This document shows positions 50,059 to 56,702 of a stretch of DNA of 64,000 bases, piece after piece; positions within the stretch are counted from its first letter, which is position 1, and the number at the start of each line of letters is the position of its first letter. The stretch spans positions 1,335,001 to 1,399,000 of the forward strand of contig NZ_CP022684.1 of assembly GCF_002863865.1 (NCBI RefSeq). Reading direction: 5' to 3'. A program made the position numbers and the translations under genes. Under the pieces are notes generated by a model. It was not told the DNA's origin, ran no database searches, and saw only the letters and a list, made by a program, of their open reading frames with translations. The DNA is from Ketobacter alkanivorans. Lineage in GTDB: Bacteria; Pseudomonadota; Gammaproteobacteria; Pseudomonadales; Ketobacteraceae.

Positions 50059-50062
50059 AAAC
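50045..50062 (+). repeat. attL (left copy of 18-bp direct repeat)
   Basis: TTTCACTCCGACCAAAAC spans the 3' part of the tRNA-Pro and four bases beyond. An identical copy lies at 55621-55638. Flanking bases differ on both sides of the two copies. Confidence 0.88.
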
Positions 50063-50167
50063 GACATTCCAGCACATCCCAGAACATCCAAAACACCCCT
50101 GAAAGCCCCGTAGAATCTGACCTTTAGCTCCCAACCCATCCCAGCACATCCATTGTAATCCCAGATA

Positions 50168-50245
50168 TTTGGGGGTATATATGGGGGTATGTGGCCGTTT
50201 TCCATATTTGATACCCCCAAAAGGCCCAAAACAGATACCCCCAAA
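50168..50245. promoter_or_regulatory. Integrase arm-type site cluster, left end
   Basis: TTTGGGGGTAT (50168) is followed by ATGGGGGTAT (50181) and by two inverted copies ATACCCCCAAA at 50211-50221 and 50235-50245. All lie between attL and the integrase gene. Near attR a matching pair occurs at 55535-55556. Such a layout fits arm-binding sites of a tyrosine recombinase, inferred. Confidence 0.6.
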
Positions 50246-50268
50246 CATAGCTGGAGACCGCACCACAC

Positions 50269-51489
50269 ATGCCTTTGACCGCCTTAGCTGTAAAGCAGGC
50301 CAAACCCAAAGAAAGCGACTACAAGCTAACGGATGGTGGGGGTATGTACCTGCTAGTGAGCAAGAAGGGCGGCAAATATTGGCGGCTTAAATATCGCTTC
50401 GCCGGTAAAGAAAAAGTATTGGCCTTGGGGGTGTACCCCTCAGTTAGCTTGGAGCAAGCCAGACAGGAACGGGATAAGGCCAAAAAACTACTGCCCAACA
50501 CCGACCCCAACAGCGTAAAGCGGGTAGACAAAGCCAGCAATCTGGAAGCCGCCGAAAACAATTTCGAGCTGGTCGCCACTGAGTGGTATAGCAACCACAT
50601 GGTGAACAAATCCGACAGCCACCGCACCCGCACATGGCGCCTACTGAAAAATGACCTGTTTCCCCCACTTGGCAAGCGCCCAATTTCAGACATCACACCC
50701 CCTGAATTACTCAAGGTGCTGAGGCGAGTGGAAAGCCGTGGCGCCATTGATACCGCCCACCGTGCACACCAAACAGCCGGGCAAGTGTTCCGTTATGCCG
50801 TAGCAACCGGAAGGGCAGAACGCGACCCCAGCGCAGATTTACGGGGTGCACTAAAAATTCATATTAAAAAGCACCATGCAGCCATCACAGAACCAAAGGA
50901 GCTAGGCAAATTGCTACTGGCAATGGACAGCTTTGGCGGCACCCCCGTTGTTAAAGCCGCATTGCAGCTATCGCCCTTGCTGTTCGTACGCCCCAAAGAG
51001 CTACGGCACATGGAGTGGACAGAAATCGACTGGGATCAAGCCCTATGGCAGATACCCGCCGACAAAATGAAAATGAAAGAACCCCACATTGTTCCCCTGA
51101 GCGTACAGGCCATAGCCATACTTGAGGAAATACATTCACTGACCGGGCGCGGCAAGTACGTGTTTCCCAGCGCCAGAGGCGGAAGCCGCCCATTGAGCGA
51201 AAACGGTGTCAGGGTGGCCTTACGTACAATGGGATATGACAACGACACTATGACCGCACACGGCTTTAGAGCCACCGCCAGAACCATTCTGGATGAAGTG
51301 CTGTGCTTTCGGGTGGATTTGATTGAACACCAGCTAGCGCACACAGTACGCGACACCAACGGGCGGGCGTATAACCGAACCAAGCATTTGCCGCAGCGCA
51401 AAGACATGATGCAGAAGTGGGCTGATTATTTGAACGGATTAAAGCTTAAAGCACAAAACGGCAACATTATTGCTGGCCGCTTTAAGTAA
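50269..51489 (+). CDS. int: Tyrosine-type site-specific integrase (P4 family)
   Basis: Recombinase of 406 residues that would join the element to the tRNA-Pro site. Seen in order: N-terminal DUF4102-type arm-binding domain (LTALAVKQAKPKESDYKLTDGGGMYLLVSKKGGKYWRLKYRFAGKEKVLALGVYPSVSL pattern), a SAM-like core-binding domain (about 100-190), and the catalytic domain with Arg241 in RPKELRHMEW, His331 and Arg334 in HGFRATA, His358 and nucleophile Tyr368 in GRAYNR. All catalytic residues are present, so it should be active. It sits 210 bases from the tRNA. Confidence 0.95.
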   Translation: MPLTALAVKQAKPKESDYKLTDGGGMYLLVSKKGGKYWRLKYRFAGKEKVLALGVYPSVSLEQARQERDKAKKLLPNTDPNSVKRVDKASNLEAAENNFELVATEWYSNHMVNKSDSHRTRTWRLLKNDLFPPLGKRPISDITPPELLKVLRRVESRGAIDTAHRAHQTAGQVFRYAVATGRAERDPSADLRGALKIHIKKHHAAITEPKELGKLLLAMDSFGGTPVVKAALQLSPLLFVRPKELRHMEWTEIDWDQALWQIPADKMKMKEPHIVPLSVQAIAILEEIHSLTGRGKYVFPSARGGSRPLSENGVRVALRTMGYDNDTMTAHGFRATARTILDEVLCFRVDLIEHQLAHTVRDTNGRAYNRTKHLPQRKDMMQKWADYLNGLKLKAQNGNIIAGRFK

Positions 51490-51584
51490 CGAGTAAACCA
51501 ACCCTAGGGTAGCTCCTGAAAAGCCGGACACCTTCACCGGCTTGGGTTGGTTCCAAATGAAGGCAACGCACAGAAGGCGTGCAT

Positions 51585-52415
51585 ATGAGAATAACAGCAA
51601 CTGTAGGCGTCGCAAGAATTTTGGCTTCTCACGCGCTTTATACCGACATTACAATGTACGACGTTGTGAACTCCTTCTCAACGGGATCGCTTGGAATGGA
51701 GCACAAATGCTTTGTTGATAAAAACGGCGAGACCATATATGAATTTAAGGATCTCTGGCCACTTGGAGAACAAAGTTTTCGAGAGCTAGAAAAGTGCAAT
51801 GAAGATCCAATCACGGAAAACAATATACAGGAAGTATTGCTAATCCCCCTTATTTACCTACGAGACTTTAGGCTAGGCCTGCTTGATGTACTCATTAATT
51901 ACAATGCAGAAATCCGTGCCGGTGGAAAAGAATTTAGGGGATTTAGAGCGCTCAAACACTGGCCTATTGGACACCCTATAGACGATTTTCTGCAAGCGCG
52001 TAACGTTCTAATTCAATCCGAGCCAGACGCTGAAGTCGCAGAACGTTTATTGACCTCCCCAGAGTGGCTCATCTTGCCCAGAATATTATTGTTCAGCGCT
52101 ATAGATTCAATTTTTTTAGCCGAGTGGGATGATGGCTACGGAATGGGAGAAGCATTTTCTAGTCTAAGCAGCTTAAAAGAAATACTTGATTATGCTGAAA
52201 CTGCAAAGTCAGTCAAATCAATGCTGGCTAAAAAAGCAAGCATTGAACGACACAAAGAAACAAACGAATTTAAACAGCAAGCGATCAACTACTATGAAAA
52301 TAACGAGAAACGCTTTAAATCAAGAGCAGCGGCAGCTAGAGAAATTGCCAGACAAATACCAATCACTACTAGAACCATTGAAAGCTGGATCAAAAACCAC
52401 CTAGACGAAAAATAA
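51585..52415 (+). CDS. Unknown element protein with C-terminal helix-turn-helix-like region
   Basis: A 276-residue protein not recognised. ATG 51585 follows AGAAGG at eight bases; a GTG two codons earlier is weaker. There is no signal peptide or membrane helix. Residues near 240-276 (KRFKSRAAAAREIARQIPITTRTIESWIKNHLDEK pattern) look like a helix-turn-helix that could bind DNA. The base composition looks richer in A and T than the neighbouring core genes, which fits recent transfer. It is followed by palindromes and the alpA-like gene, so a regulatory or phage-response role is possible but unproven. Confidence 0.65.
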   Translation: MRITATVGVARILASHALYTDITMYDVVNSFSTGSLGMEHKCFVDKNGETIYEFKDLWPLGEQSFRELEKCNEDPITENNIQEVLLIPLIYLRDFRLGLLDVLINYNAEIRAGGKEFRGFRALKHWPIGHPIDDFLQARNVLIQSEPDAEVAERLLTSPEWLILPRILLFSAIDSIFLAEWDDGYGMGEAFSSLSSLKEILDYAETAKSVKSMLAKKASIERHKETNEFKQQAINYYENNEKRFKSRAAAAREIARQIPITTRTIESWIKNHLDEK

Positions 52416-52420
52416 TTTCA

Positions 52421-52458
52421 TACAGTCTGCGGGCAGACTGTACAGTGTAGGCGTACAC
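52421..52458. promoter_or_regulatory. Tandem palindromes upstream of the alpA-like gene
   Basis: TACAGTCTGC and GCAGACTGTA form a perfect palindrome with a two-base centre (52421-52442). A second inverted repeat, GTGTA/TACAC, follows at 52445-52458. No T-run comes directly after. They lie 71 bases or more before the alpA-like start and are probable operators. Confidence 0.65.
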
Positions 52459-52528
52459 GCATCTATGGTTTTATTTTTATGAGCACATAATGACTAACCA
52501 TGTCCAACAGCATCCACAGGAGCACGAC

Positions 52529-52747
52529 ATGGTTAGTACAAATCCCGACAGACACACCCTACCACCAACCGGCTTTATTCGACTCGATGACATTCTGAAA
52601 ATCTTTCCTATTGGGAAATCCACATGGTGGCAAGGTATCAAAGATGGCCGCTATCCCAAAGGCATTAAACTAAGCCCACGCACAACAGCATGGAGGGTTG
52701 AGGACATCCAAAACCTGATAGATTCATTGCAAAGTGACGAGGGCTAA
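52529..52747 (+). CDS. AlpA-family transcriptional regulator
   Basis: Small DNA-binding protein of 72 residues from ATG 52529, preceded by AGGAG at six bases. The AlpA/MerR-like core GFIRLDDILKIFPIGKSTWWQGIKDGRYPKGIKLSPRTTAWRVEDIQNLIDSL is complete. AlpA homologues switch on excision or other genes in P4-like elements and often take the place of an excisionase; that role is inferred here. An upstream ATG at 52490 lacks support. Confidence 0.85.
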   Translation: MVSTNPDRHTLPPTGFIRLDDILKIFPIGKSTWWQGIKDGRYPKGIKLSPRTTAWRVEDIQNLIDSLQSDEG

Positions 52748-52750
52748 ACC

Positions 52751-53056
52751 ATGAAAAAGAACAAAGCCCCCACAATGCGCAGAGGCCGTAACGACGCCTA
52801 CAATGATACCAACGTAAAAGCACAACGCCAACGACTGCTAGCGGCCTTGCTACGGGCTGGAAGCGCGGGAATAAACACCATCCAAGCAAGGCACAACCTC
52901 AACATATTGGCCCCGGCGCCTCGCATCTATGAATTAAGGCACCATTACGGGCACAACATCCAAACAATCTGGACAACCGAAACCACGCCAGAAGGCCACC
53001 CACACCGGGTTGCCCGCTATGTACTGCTGAACGGAAAGTACAAGGAGGCGATCTGA
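52751..53056 (+). CDS. Winged-helix DNA-binding-like protein
   Basis: A 101-residue protein whose centre (QRQRLLAALLRAGSAGINTIQARHNLNILAPAPRIYELRHHYGHNIQTIWTTETTPEGHPHRVARYVLL) fits the helix-turn-helix family common next to alpA genes in integrative elements: a start helix, ARHNLNI turn, and a beta wing. It begins three bases after the alpA-like stop and its own stop overlaps the next small gene. Function unknown; likely a regulator. Confidence 0.75.
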   Translation: MKKNKAPTMRRGRNDAYNDTNVKAQRQRLLAALLRAGSAGINTIQARHNLNILAPAPRIYELRHHYGHNIQTIWTTETTPEGHPHRVARYVLLNGKYKEAI

Positions 53057-53232
53057 TGTTGGAATATGCGACTCTTCGAGTTTACCGGATGGTCAGCGGG
53101 TTCAATGGTGGGGTGAGCGGCATTGTGTTTGCCGCTTCACGCCACAAGGCTGTAGAAGTCTTTTGCAGGCTGCACACACTTTACCCGGCACAAGTCGCGG
53201 TTTTATACAGCCACCCCCTTCAGTACCATTAA
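53056..53232 (+). CDS. 58-residue protein of unknown function
   Basis: A short gene: ATG 53056 overlaps the previous stop as TGATG and follows AGGAGG at seven bases, one of the best ribosome binding sites in the element. It encodes 58 residues (MLEYATLRVYRMVSGFNG through to ...HPLQYH), with a central GIVFAASRHKAVEVFCRLHTLYP segment. No family recognised. The strong signal and coupling make it a real gene. Confidence 0.7.
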   Translation: MLEYATLRVYRMVSGFNGGVSGIVFAASRHKAVEVFCRLHTLYPAQVAVLYSHPLQYH

Positions 53233-53241
53233 AGGTGCGCT

Positions 53242-53637
53242 ATGGCATCCAACAAACCCAAAGGCAGGGCAAGGAAAGCCCGCTTTGCGGGGGTACCTCA
53301 CGCGATCATGGAATCAGACAACTATCGGCACCTGAATGGCTGGGATGTAAAACTGCTGTTGGAGCTGGTAAAACAACACAATGGCAGCAACAACGGCGAC
53401 TTAAGCGCAGCTTGGGGCATGATGAAAAATCAGGGTTGGCGCTCCAGCGGCACGCTGTTCAAATCTTTGGCCAAATTAGAGCGGCTTGGATTTATTGAAC
53501 GCACACGGCAAGGCGGTAAACACCAATGCAACCTGTTTGCCATTACGTGGTACCCCATTGACGAGTGCAAAGGTAAGCATGAAGTTCGGGCAACCAGCAC
53601 CCCATCCAATCGATGGAAACAACCCGCACCCGATTAA
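53242..53637 (+). CDS. Winged-helix protein, replication-regulator-like
   Basis: A 131-residue basic protein whose middle part (LNGWDVKLLLELVKQHNGSNNGDLSAAWGMMKNQGWRSSGTLFKSLAKLERLGFIERTRQGGKHQCNLFAITW) has the layout of a winged helix, as in replication-initiator or phage O-like domains. I know similar proteins in alpA-bearing elements without a firm function. AAGG precedes the ATG. It is the last gene of the plus-strand run, followed by a 535-base noncoding stretch. Confidence 0.7.
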   Translation: MASNKPKGRARKARFAGVPHAIMESDNYRHLNGWDVKLLLELVKQHNGSNNGDLSAAWGMMKNQGWRSSGTLFKSLAKLERLGFIERTRQGGKHQCNLFAITWYPIDECKGKHEVRATSTPSNRWKQPAPD

Positions 53638-54172
53638 AATCCTTACTCGCTATACGAACGAATGTGCTCACCATGTGAATCAATTGGGGTGCAAACAGGC
53701 AGAAAACGGCCTACCTGTAATCGCTATATGAACTAATCAGGGGCTTTTTGATGATTTCGGCACTCACTATTTGACCACCTTATTATATAGCCATAGGCAG
53801 TAGCTAATAATGATGCAGTCACAAGGGGATGGGGTAGCCAATTCTTCAGGGCTTTCAATAACTGACCGCCGCCGGTATCTCAATTGTCACAGCCACAAAA
53901 CCACAGCTCTAGCCAGCCACGCCAACTTTTAGCGAAGGTGATAACGATGGGCAGCAAATGACAGGGAAAAAGGTACTCCCGAATTATAGCACTGGGGGTA
54001 TTTCTAACCTCATGCCCGCTTAGCTTATGAGCAATTGCAAGCATAGGTTGCTGTTTAATCCTGATTTAGCCATGAGGTAAATTTCCTAATGATTTCGGAT
54101 AAAAAATCTGTATCGAACTGAAAGATTGAACATGAAGGCTACTCACAATCCAACGAACTACAGGAACTTAGC
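53638..54172. other. 535-base noncoding stretch of the element
   Basis: No supported gene is seen. It holds an imperfect direct repeat CGCTATACGAACGAAT (53648) / CGCTATATGAACTAAT (53722), 14 of 16 identical, and another GGGGGTATTT motif at 53994. Several short inverted pairs (such as AGCAA/TTGCT near 54030) occur. It could carry an origin, a promoter region or a small RNA. Confidence 0.4.
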
Positions 54173-54775
54173 ATGGGCGGTATAGGCAGCGGTCGAAGCC
54201 TTACAGGGAGCAAGCGCACGACAATGGAAAACACTCTAAAAATAGACATTGGCACCTTAAAGAGATTGGGCCTTTTTCGTGAAGGGCAAGCCGGGGCGCT
54301 CTGGTGGACGCGTAACGGCGAGGAAACCGGACAGGTGGACTATGTAACCCAGAAGCATGGAATAGCGCTGAATTACCGATACAGGGCCGGTGGTGGCGAT
54401 TGGGAGAGCGTTTCGCTAAACATTGCGTACGGAATAACCCCCTGCCACTTTGGCGGGGTGCGGCACTGGCTGGTTTGCCCATCTTGCAAACGAAATGTGG
54501 GGGTGCTGGCTGCGGACAGTAAACTATTCCTGTGCCGCCATTGTTACGAGCTGCCCTATGCTTCGCAGAGTGAAAGCCCCATTGACCGGATGATCAGAAG
54601 GCGTGAGAAGATAGGCAAACGCATTTTCGCCCAAAACGGTGATCAGGTTTACCTGCGCAGAAAAGGGCTGCACAAACGCACCTATGAGCGAGAGCTAAAC
54701 CATTACCATGAATTAGAGTGGGCAATAGACTACTGGATAAGCGTGAAACTGAACGCCCTTGATGGGCTGATTTAA
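54173..54775 (+). CDS. Zinc-ribbon-type protein of unknown function
   Basis: A 200-residue protein starting MGGIGSGRS, followed by a beta-rich part and a cysteine site: CPSCKR at about 103-108 and CRHCYELPYASQ at about 124-135, which should bind one zinc. The C-terminal part is basic and helical. The family occurs widely on phages and integrative elements; function is unknown to me. AGGAA lies six bases before the ATG. It converges on the antitoxin gene, with a four-base overlap of stop codons. Confidence 0.75.
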   Translation: MGGIGSGRSLTGSKRTTMENTLKIDIGTLKRLGLFREGQAGALWWTRNGEETGQVDYVTQKHGIALNYRYRAGGGDWESVSLNIAYGITPCHFGGVRHWLVCPSCKRNVGVLAADSKLFLCRHCYELPYASQSESPIDRMIRRREKIGKRIFAQNGDQVYLRRKGLHKRTYERELNHYHELEWAIDYWISVKLNALDGLI

Positions 54776-55083
54776 ACTGAACCCAGCCGATCAATGGTAT
54801 CAGGGAACTTTTCCACCATCTTAATCAATAGCGCGGCTTGAGCATTAGGCTTAGCCCTGCCCTGCTCCCAGTTTTCCAAGGTGCGCTTATTGATTCGCAA
54901 GTATCGGGCAAATACCGCCTGTGACAAATGCAACTTCTCACGCAGCTTTACCAGTTCAGTGCTGGTGATTTCTGTGCTGGCTGGTAGCTCAATCGGGTGT
55001 TCTTTCAAAGTGAGCTTGCCTTCGCGCTGATCTTTCAACGCTTGAAAACCTTCGTTTAATTCTGCAAACAGGTTACGTTTCAT
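54772..55083 (-). CDS. HigA-like antitoxin (XRE family)
   Basis: A 103-residue antitoxin. The C-terminal helix-turn-helix (VKLREKLHLSQAVFARYLRINKRTLENWEQGRAKPNAQAALLIKMVEKFPD) is a clear XRE/Cro type; the first 40 residues likely cover the toxin. Its ATG overlaps the toxin stop as ATGA, so it is translated with it. Toxin-first order is the higBA arrangement. It should repress its promoter at the doubled repeat upstream. Confidence 0.85.
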   Translation of the reverse strand: MKRNLFAELNEGFQALKDQREGKLTLKEHPIELPASTEITSTELVKLREKLHLSQAVFARYLRINKRTLENWEQGRAKPNAQAALLIKMVEKFPDTIDRLGSV

Positions 55084-55424
55084 GATTGGCACCTCGCAGC
55101 CATTTCTTGCTTCAGCATGAGCGCCAACGCTTTGCGCTCATCGTCGGTCAAGTCGGACATTTCACCTTTACCGTACAGAGTGAACAGCCAGAACTGATCA
55201 CCCCCCAACCACCAATAATAGATAATGCGTACACCGCCCCGCTTTCCCTTGCCTCTGCGCTCATCCCTATAACGCACTTTGCGCAATCCACCTGTGCCTT
55301 TGATAACATCACCCGCCAATGGGTTGGCTAACAGCTCTTGCTGTAACCCCTTGAACGCCTCATCATCTAGGTACTGATTGCGGTATCGTTCAAACGGCGG
55401 CAATTCAACAAAGACAGCTTTCAT
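55080..55424 (-). CDS. HigB/RelE-superfamily toxin
   Basis: A 114-residue toxin of the RelE/ParE fold, with LRKVRYRDERRGKGKRGGVRIIYYWWLGGDQFWLFTLYGKGEMSDLTDDERKAL as the core: the basic patch and the pattern of aromatic residues fit ribosome-dependent mRNA interferases (HigB2/GraT-like). ATG 55424 has AGGA four bases upstream. The pair probably stabilises the element. Activity is inferred. Confidence 0.85.
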   Translation of the reverse strand: MKAVFVELPPFERYRNQYLDDEAFKGLQQELLANPLAGDVIKGTGGLRKVRYRDERRGKGKRGGVRIIYYWWLGGDQFWLFTLYGKGEMSDLTDDERKALALMLKQEMAARCQS

Positions 55425-55430
55425 TTTATC

Positions 55431-55486
55431 CTATACGTTAGTTGCGTACACCAAACAACTATACGTTAGTTGCGTACAGGTCGCAA
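55431..55486 (-). promoter_or_regulatory. Toxin-antitoxin promoter with doubled 20-bp operator
   Basis: CTATACGTTAGTTGCGTACA occurs twice without mismatch (55431-55450 and 55459-55478), 28 bases apart centre to centre. Each copy contains the inverted pair TACG/CGTA. On the minus strand TTGCGA (55486-55481), a 17-base spacer and TATAGT (55463-55458) form a promoter that the distal copy overlaps; the proximal copy lies just before the AGGA of the toxin. Confidence 0.85.
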
Positions 55487-55534
55487 GCCAAAGAATCTAA
55501 CCAAAACCTTAGCATTGTTTAGCAACCGGGTTCT

Positions 55535-55556
55535 TTTGGGGGTATTTATGGGGGTA
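55535..55556 (+). promoter_or_regulatory. Arm-type site, right end
   Basis: A 22-base stretch from 55535 reads TTTGGGGGTAT then TTATGGGGGTA and matches the left-end pair at 50168-50189 with one change. It lies 64 bases from attR. Confidence 0.6.
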
Positions 55557-55620
55557 CATCCAGAAAGGCAAAATCTATATTTATTTTATATTCAGATAGT
55601 TACAACAACTTTTCGGTTGA

Positions 55621-55638
55621 TTTCACTCCGACCAAAAC
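55621..55638 (+). repeat. attR (right copy of 18-bp direct repeat)
   Basis: TTTCACTCCGACCAAAAC, identical to 50045-50062. It ends the element; no second tRNA is present here, only its 3' end. From here to 55798 no gene or motif is seen. Confidence 0.88.
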
Positions 55639-55798
55639 ACCCAAACACCCCAGCGCACCCTTCACGTCAATTAACCGAACCACTCTGCGCCCATGTAACA
55701 AACCCACCCGAACCAACTCCAATCATTGCAGCGCAGAGGTTTAAACCCAGCCTGCATTTAATAAATCTATTCAAAAAAACAAACACAAGGAAAGTTCA

Positions 55799-56698
55799 AT
55801 GGACGCATTTCGACCAAAGTTTATGCGCGCTATGACAGTGGCGCTGCATATCATGCTGCTAAGCGCATGCAAACAAACCGTTCTAGAAGAGAAGGGTGTC
55901 AGGGAGCCGGAGTTCCCCACCATCGAAAGCAGCCAAACCATTTTGTTCATCCACGGCATGTATCTCACACCGCAGGCCTGGGCAGAATGGCGCCAGTATT
56001 TTGAGGAAAGAGGCTATCGCACCTACGCTCCGGCTTGGCCGCTACATGATCTGAGCATTGAGGAGCAAAATCGACTCCACCCCAATGCAGATCTCGGTGA
56101 ACTGAGAATAGAAGAGGTGTTAAATCAGTACAGGGCATTTCTAGGCACGCTGGATGAAAAGCCCATTGCCATAGGTCATTCGATGGGCGGCCTGATAGCA
56201 CAACTTCTGCTTGAAGAAGACTTGATCAGTGGTGCTATAGCTTTGCATTCTGCGCCACCATTCGGGGTAATCAGTGCCGAACCCGCCTTTCTAAAAGCGA
56301 ACTGGCCAATGTTGAATCCCTTGATCCCTGCCAACAACCCCATACAGCTTACCTTCAAACAATTTCAGTATGGATTTACCAATGGAATGACCGAGGCAGA
56401 ACAGATCAGCGCCTATGAACATATGGTTCCAGAGTCACGCCTGATCGGTAGATCCACCACTACCACAGCTACCGCGCTGGAACGTGATGCTCCTAGGAAA
56501 CCGTTGCTGATTGTGTCCGGCGGAACAGACAGGACCATAACAGCCAGTTTGAATTACGCGAATTTTGAAGCGTTCCGTAACACTCCTGCAATCACCGACT
56601 ACAAGCAGTTTCCTGAACGCAACCACTGGACGATCAAGGCAAATAACTGGGAATCCGTGGCAGACTATAGCCTGGAGTGGATTGAATCAAACCGCTAA
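55799..56698 (+). CDS. Alpha/beta-hydrolase lipoprotein
   Basis: A 299-residue predicted lipoprotein: signal peptide with lipobox LLSAC (Cys24), then an alpha/beta hydrolase with the oxyanion-type ILFIHGMYLTPQAW, nucleophile elbow GHSMGG (Ser128), an acidic residue in VSGGTDRTI and His in ERNHWTIK. The substrate is unknown: lipase, esterase or similar. AAGGAA precedes the ATG. It lies right outside the element and converges on the kinase gene with a four-base gap. Confidence 0.85.
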   Translation: MDAFRPKFMRAMTVALHIMLLSACKQTVLEEKGVREPEFPTIESSQTILFIHGMYLTPQAWAEWRQYFEERGYRTYAPAWPLHDLSIEEQNRLHPNADLGELRIEEVLNQYRAFLGTLDEKPIAIGHSMGGLIAQLLLEEDLISGAIALHSAPPFGVISAEPAFLKANWPMLNPLIPANNPIQLTFKQFQYGFTNGMTEAEQISAYEHMVPESRLIGRSTTTTATALERDAPRKPLLIVSGGTDRTITASLNYANFEAFRNTPAITDYKQFPERNHWTIKANNWESVADYSLEWIESNR

Positions 56699-56702
56699 CA
56701 CT

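Larger units (their letters stand above)
50045..55638. mobile_element. Integrative element in tRNA-Pro, about 5.6 kb
   Basis: Bounded by the 18-bp direct repeat that includes the tRNA 3' end. Contents in order: P4-type integrase, unknown 276-residue protein, AlpA-type regulator, winged-helix protein, 58-residue protein, second winged-helix protein (all plus strand), 535 noncoding bases, zinc-ribbon protein, then a convergent toxin-antitoxin pair. Arm-like GGGGGTAT repeats occur beside both ends. There is no primase, terminase, capsid or relaxase gene, so movement beyond excision would need outside help. It could be a minimal satellite-type island or the remnant of a larger one. Core genes resume at once on the left; the right side starts with a lipase. 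Confidence 0.85.

Noticed and set aside
53662..53736. A 24-codon frame after the second winged-helix gene.
   Set aside because: No ribosome binding site, and its end falls inside the repeat motif. Not enough to call a gene.
50045..55638. Prophage or inducible phage satellite with packaging genes.
   Set aside because: No terminase, capsid, primase or lysis gene can be seen. Only integration, regulation, unknown and toxin-antitoxin genes are present.
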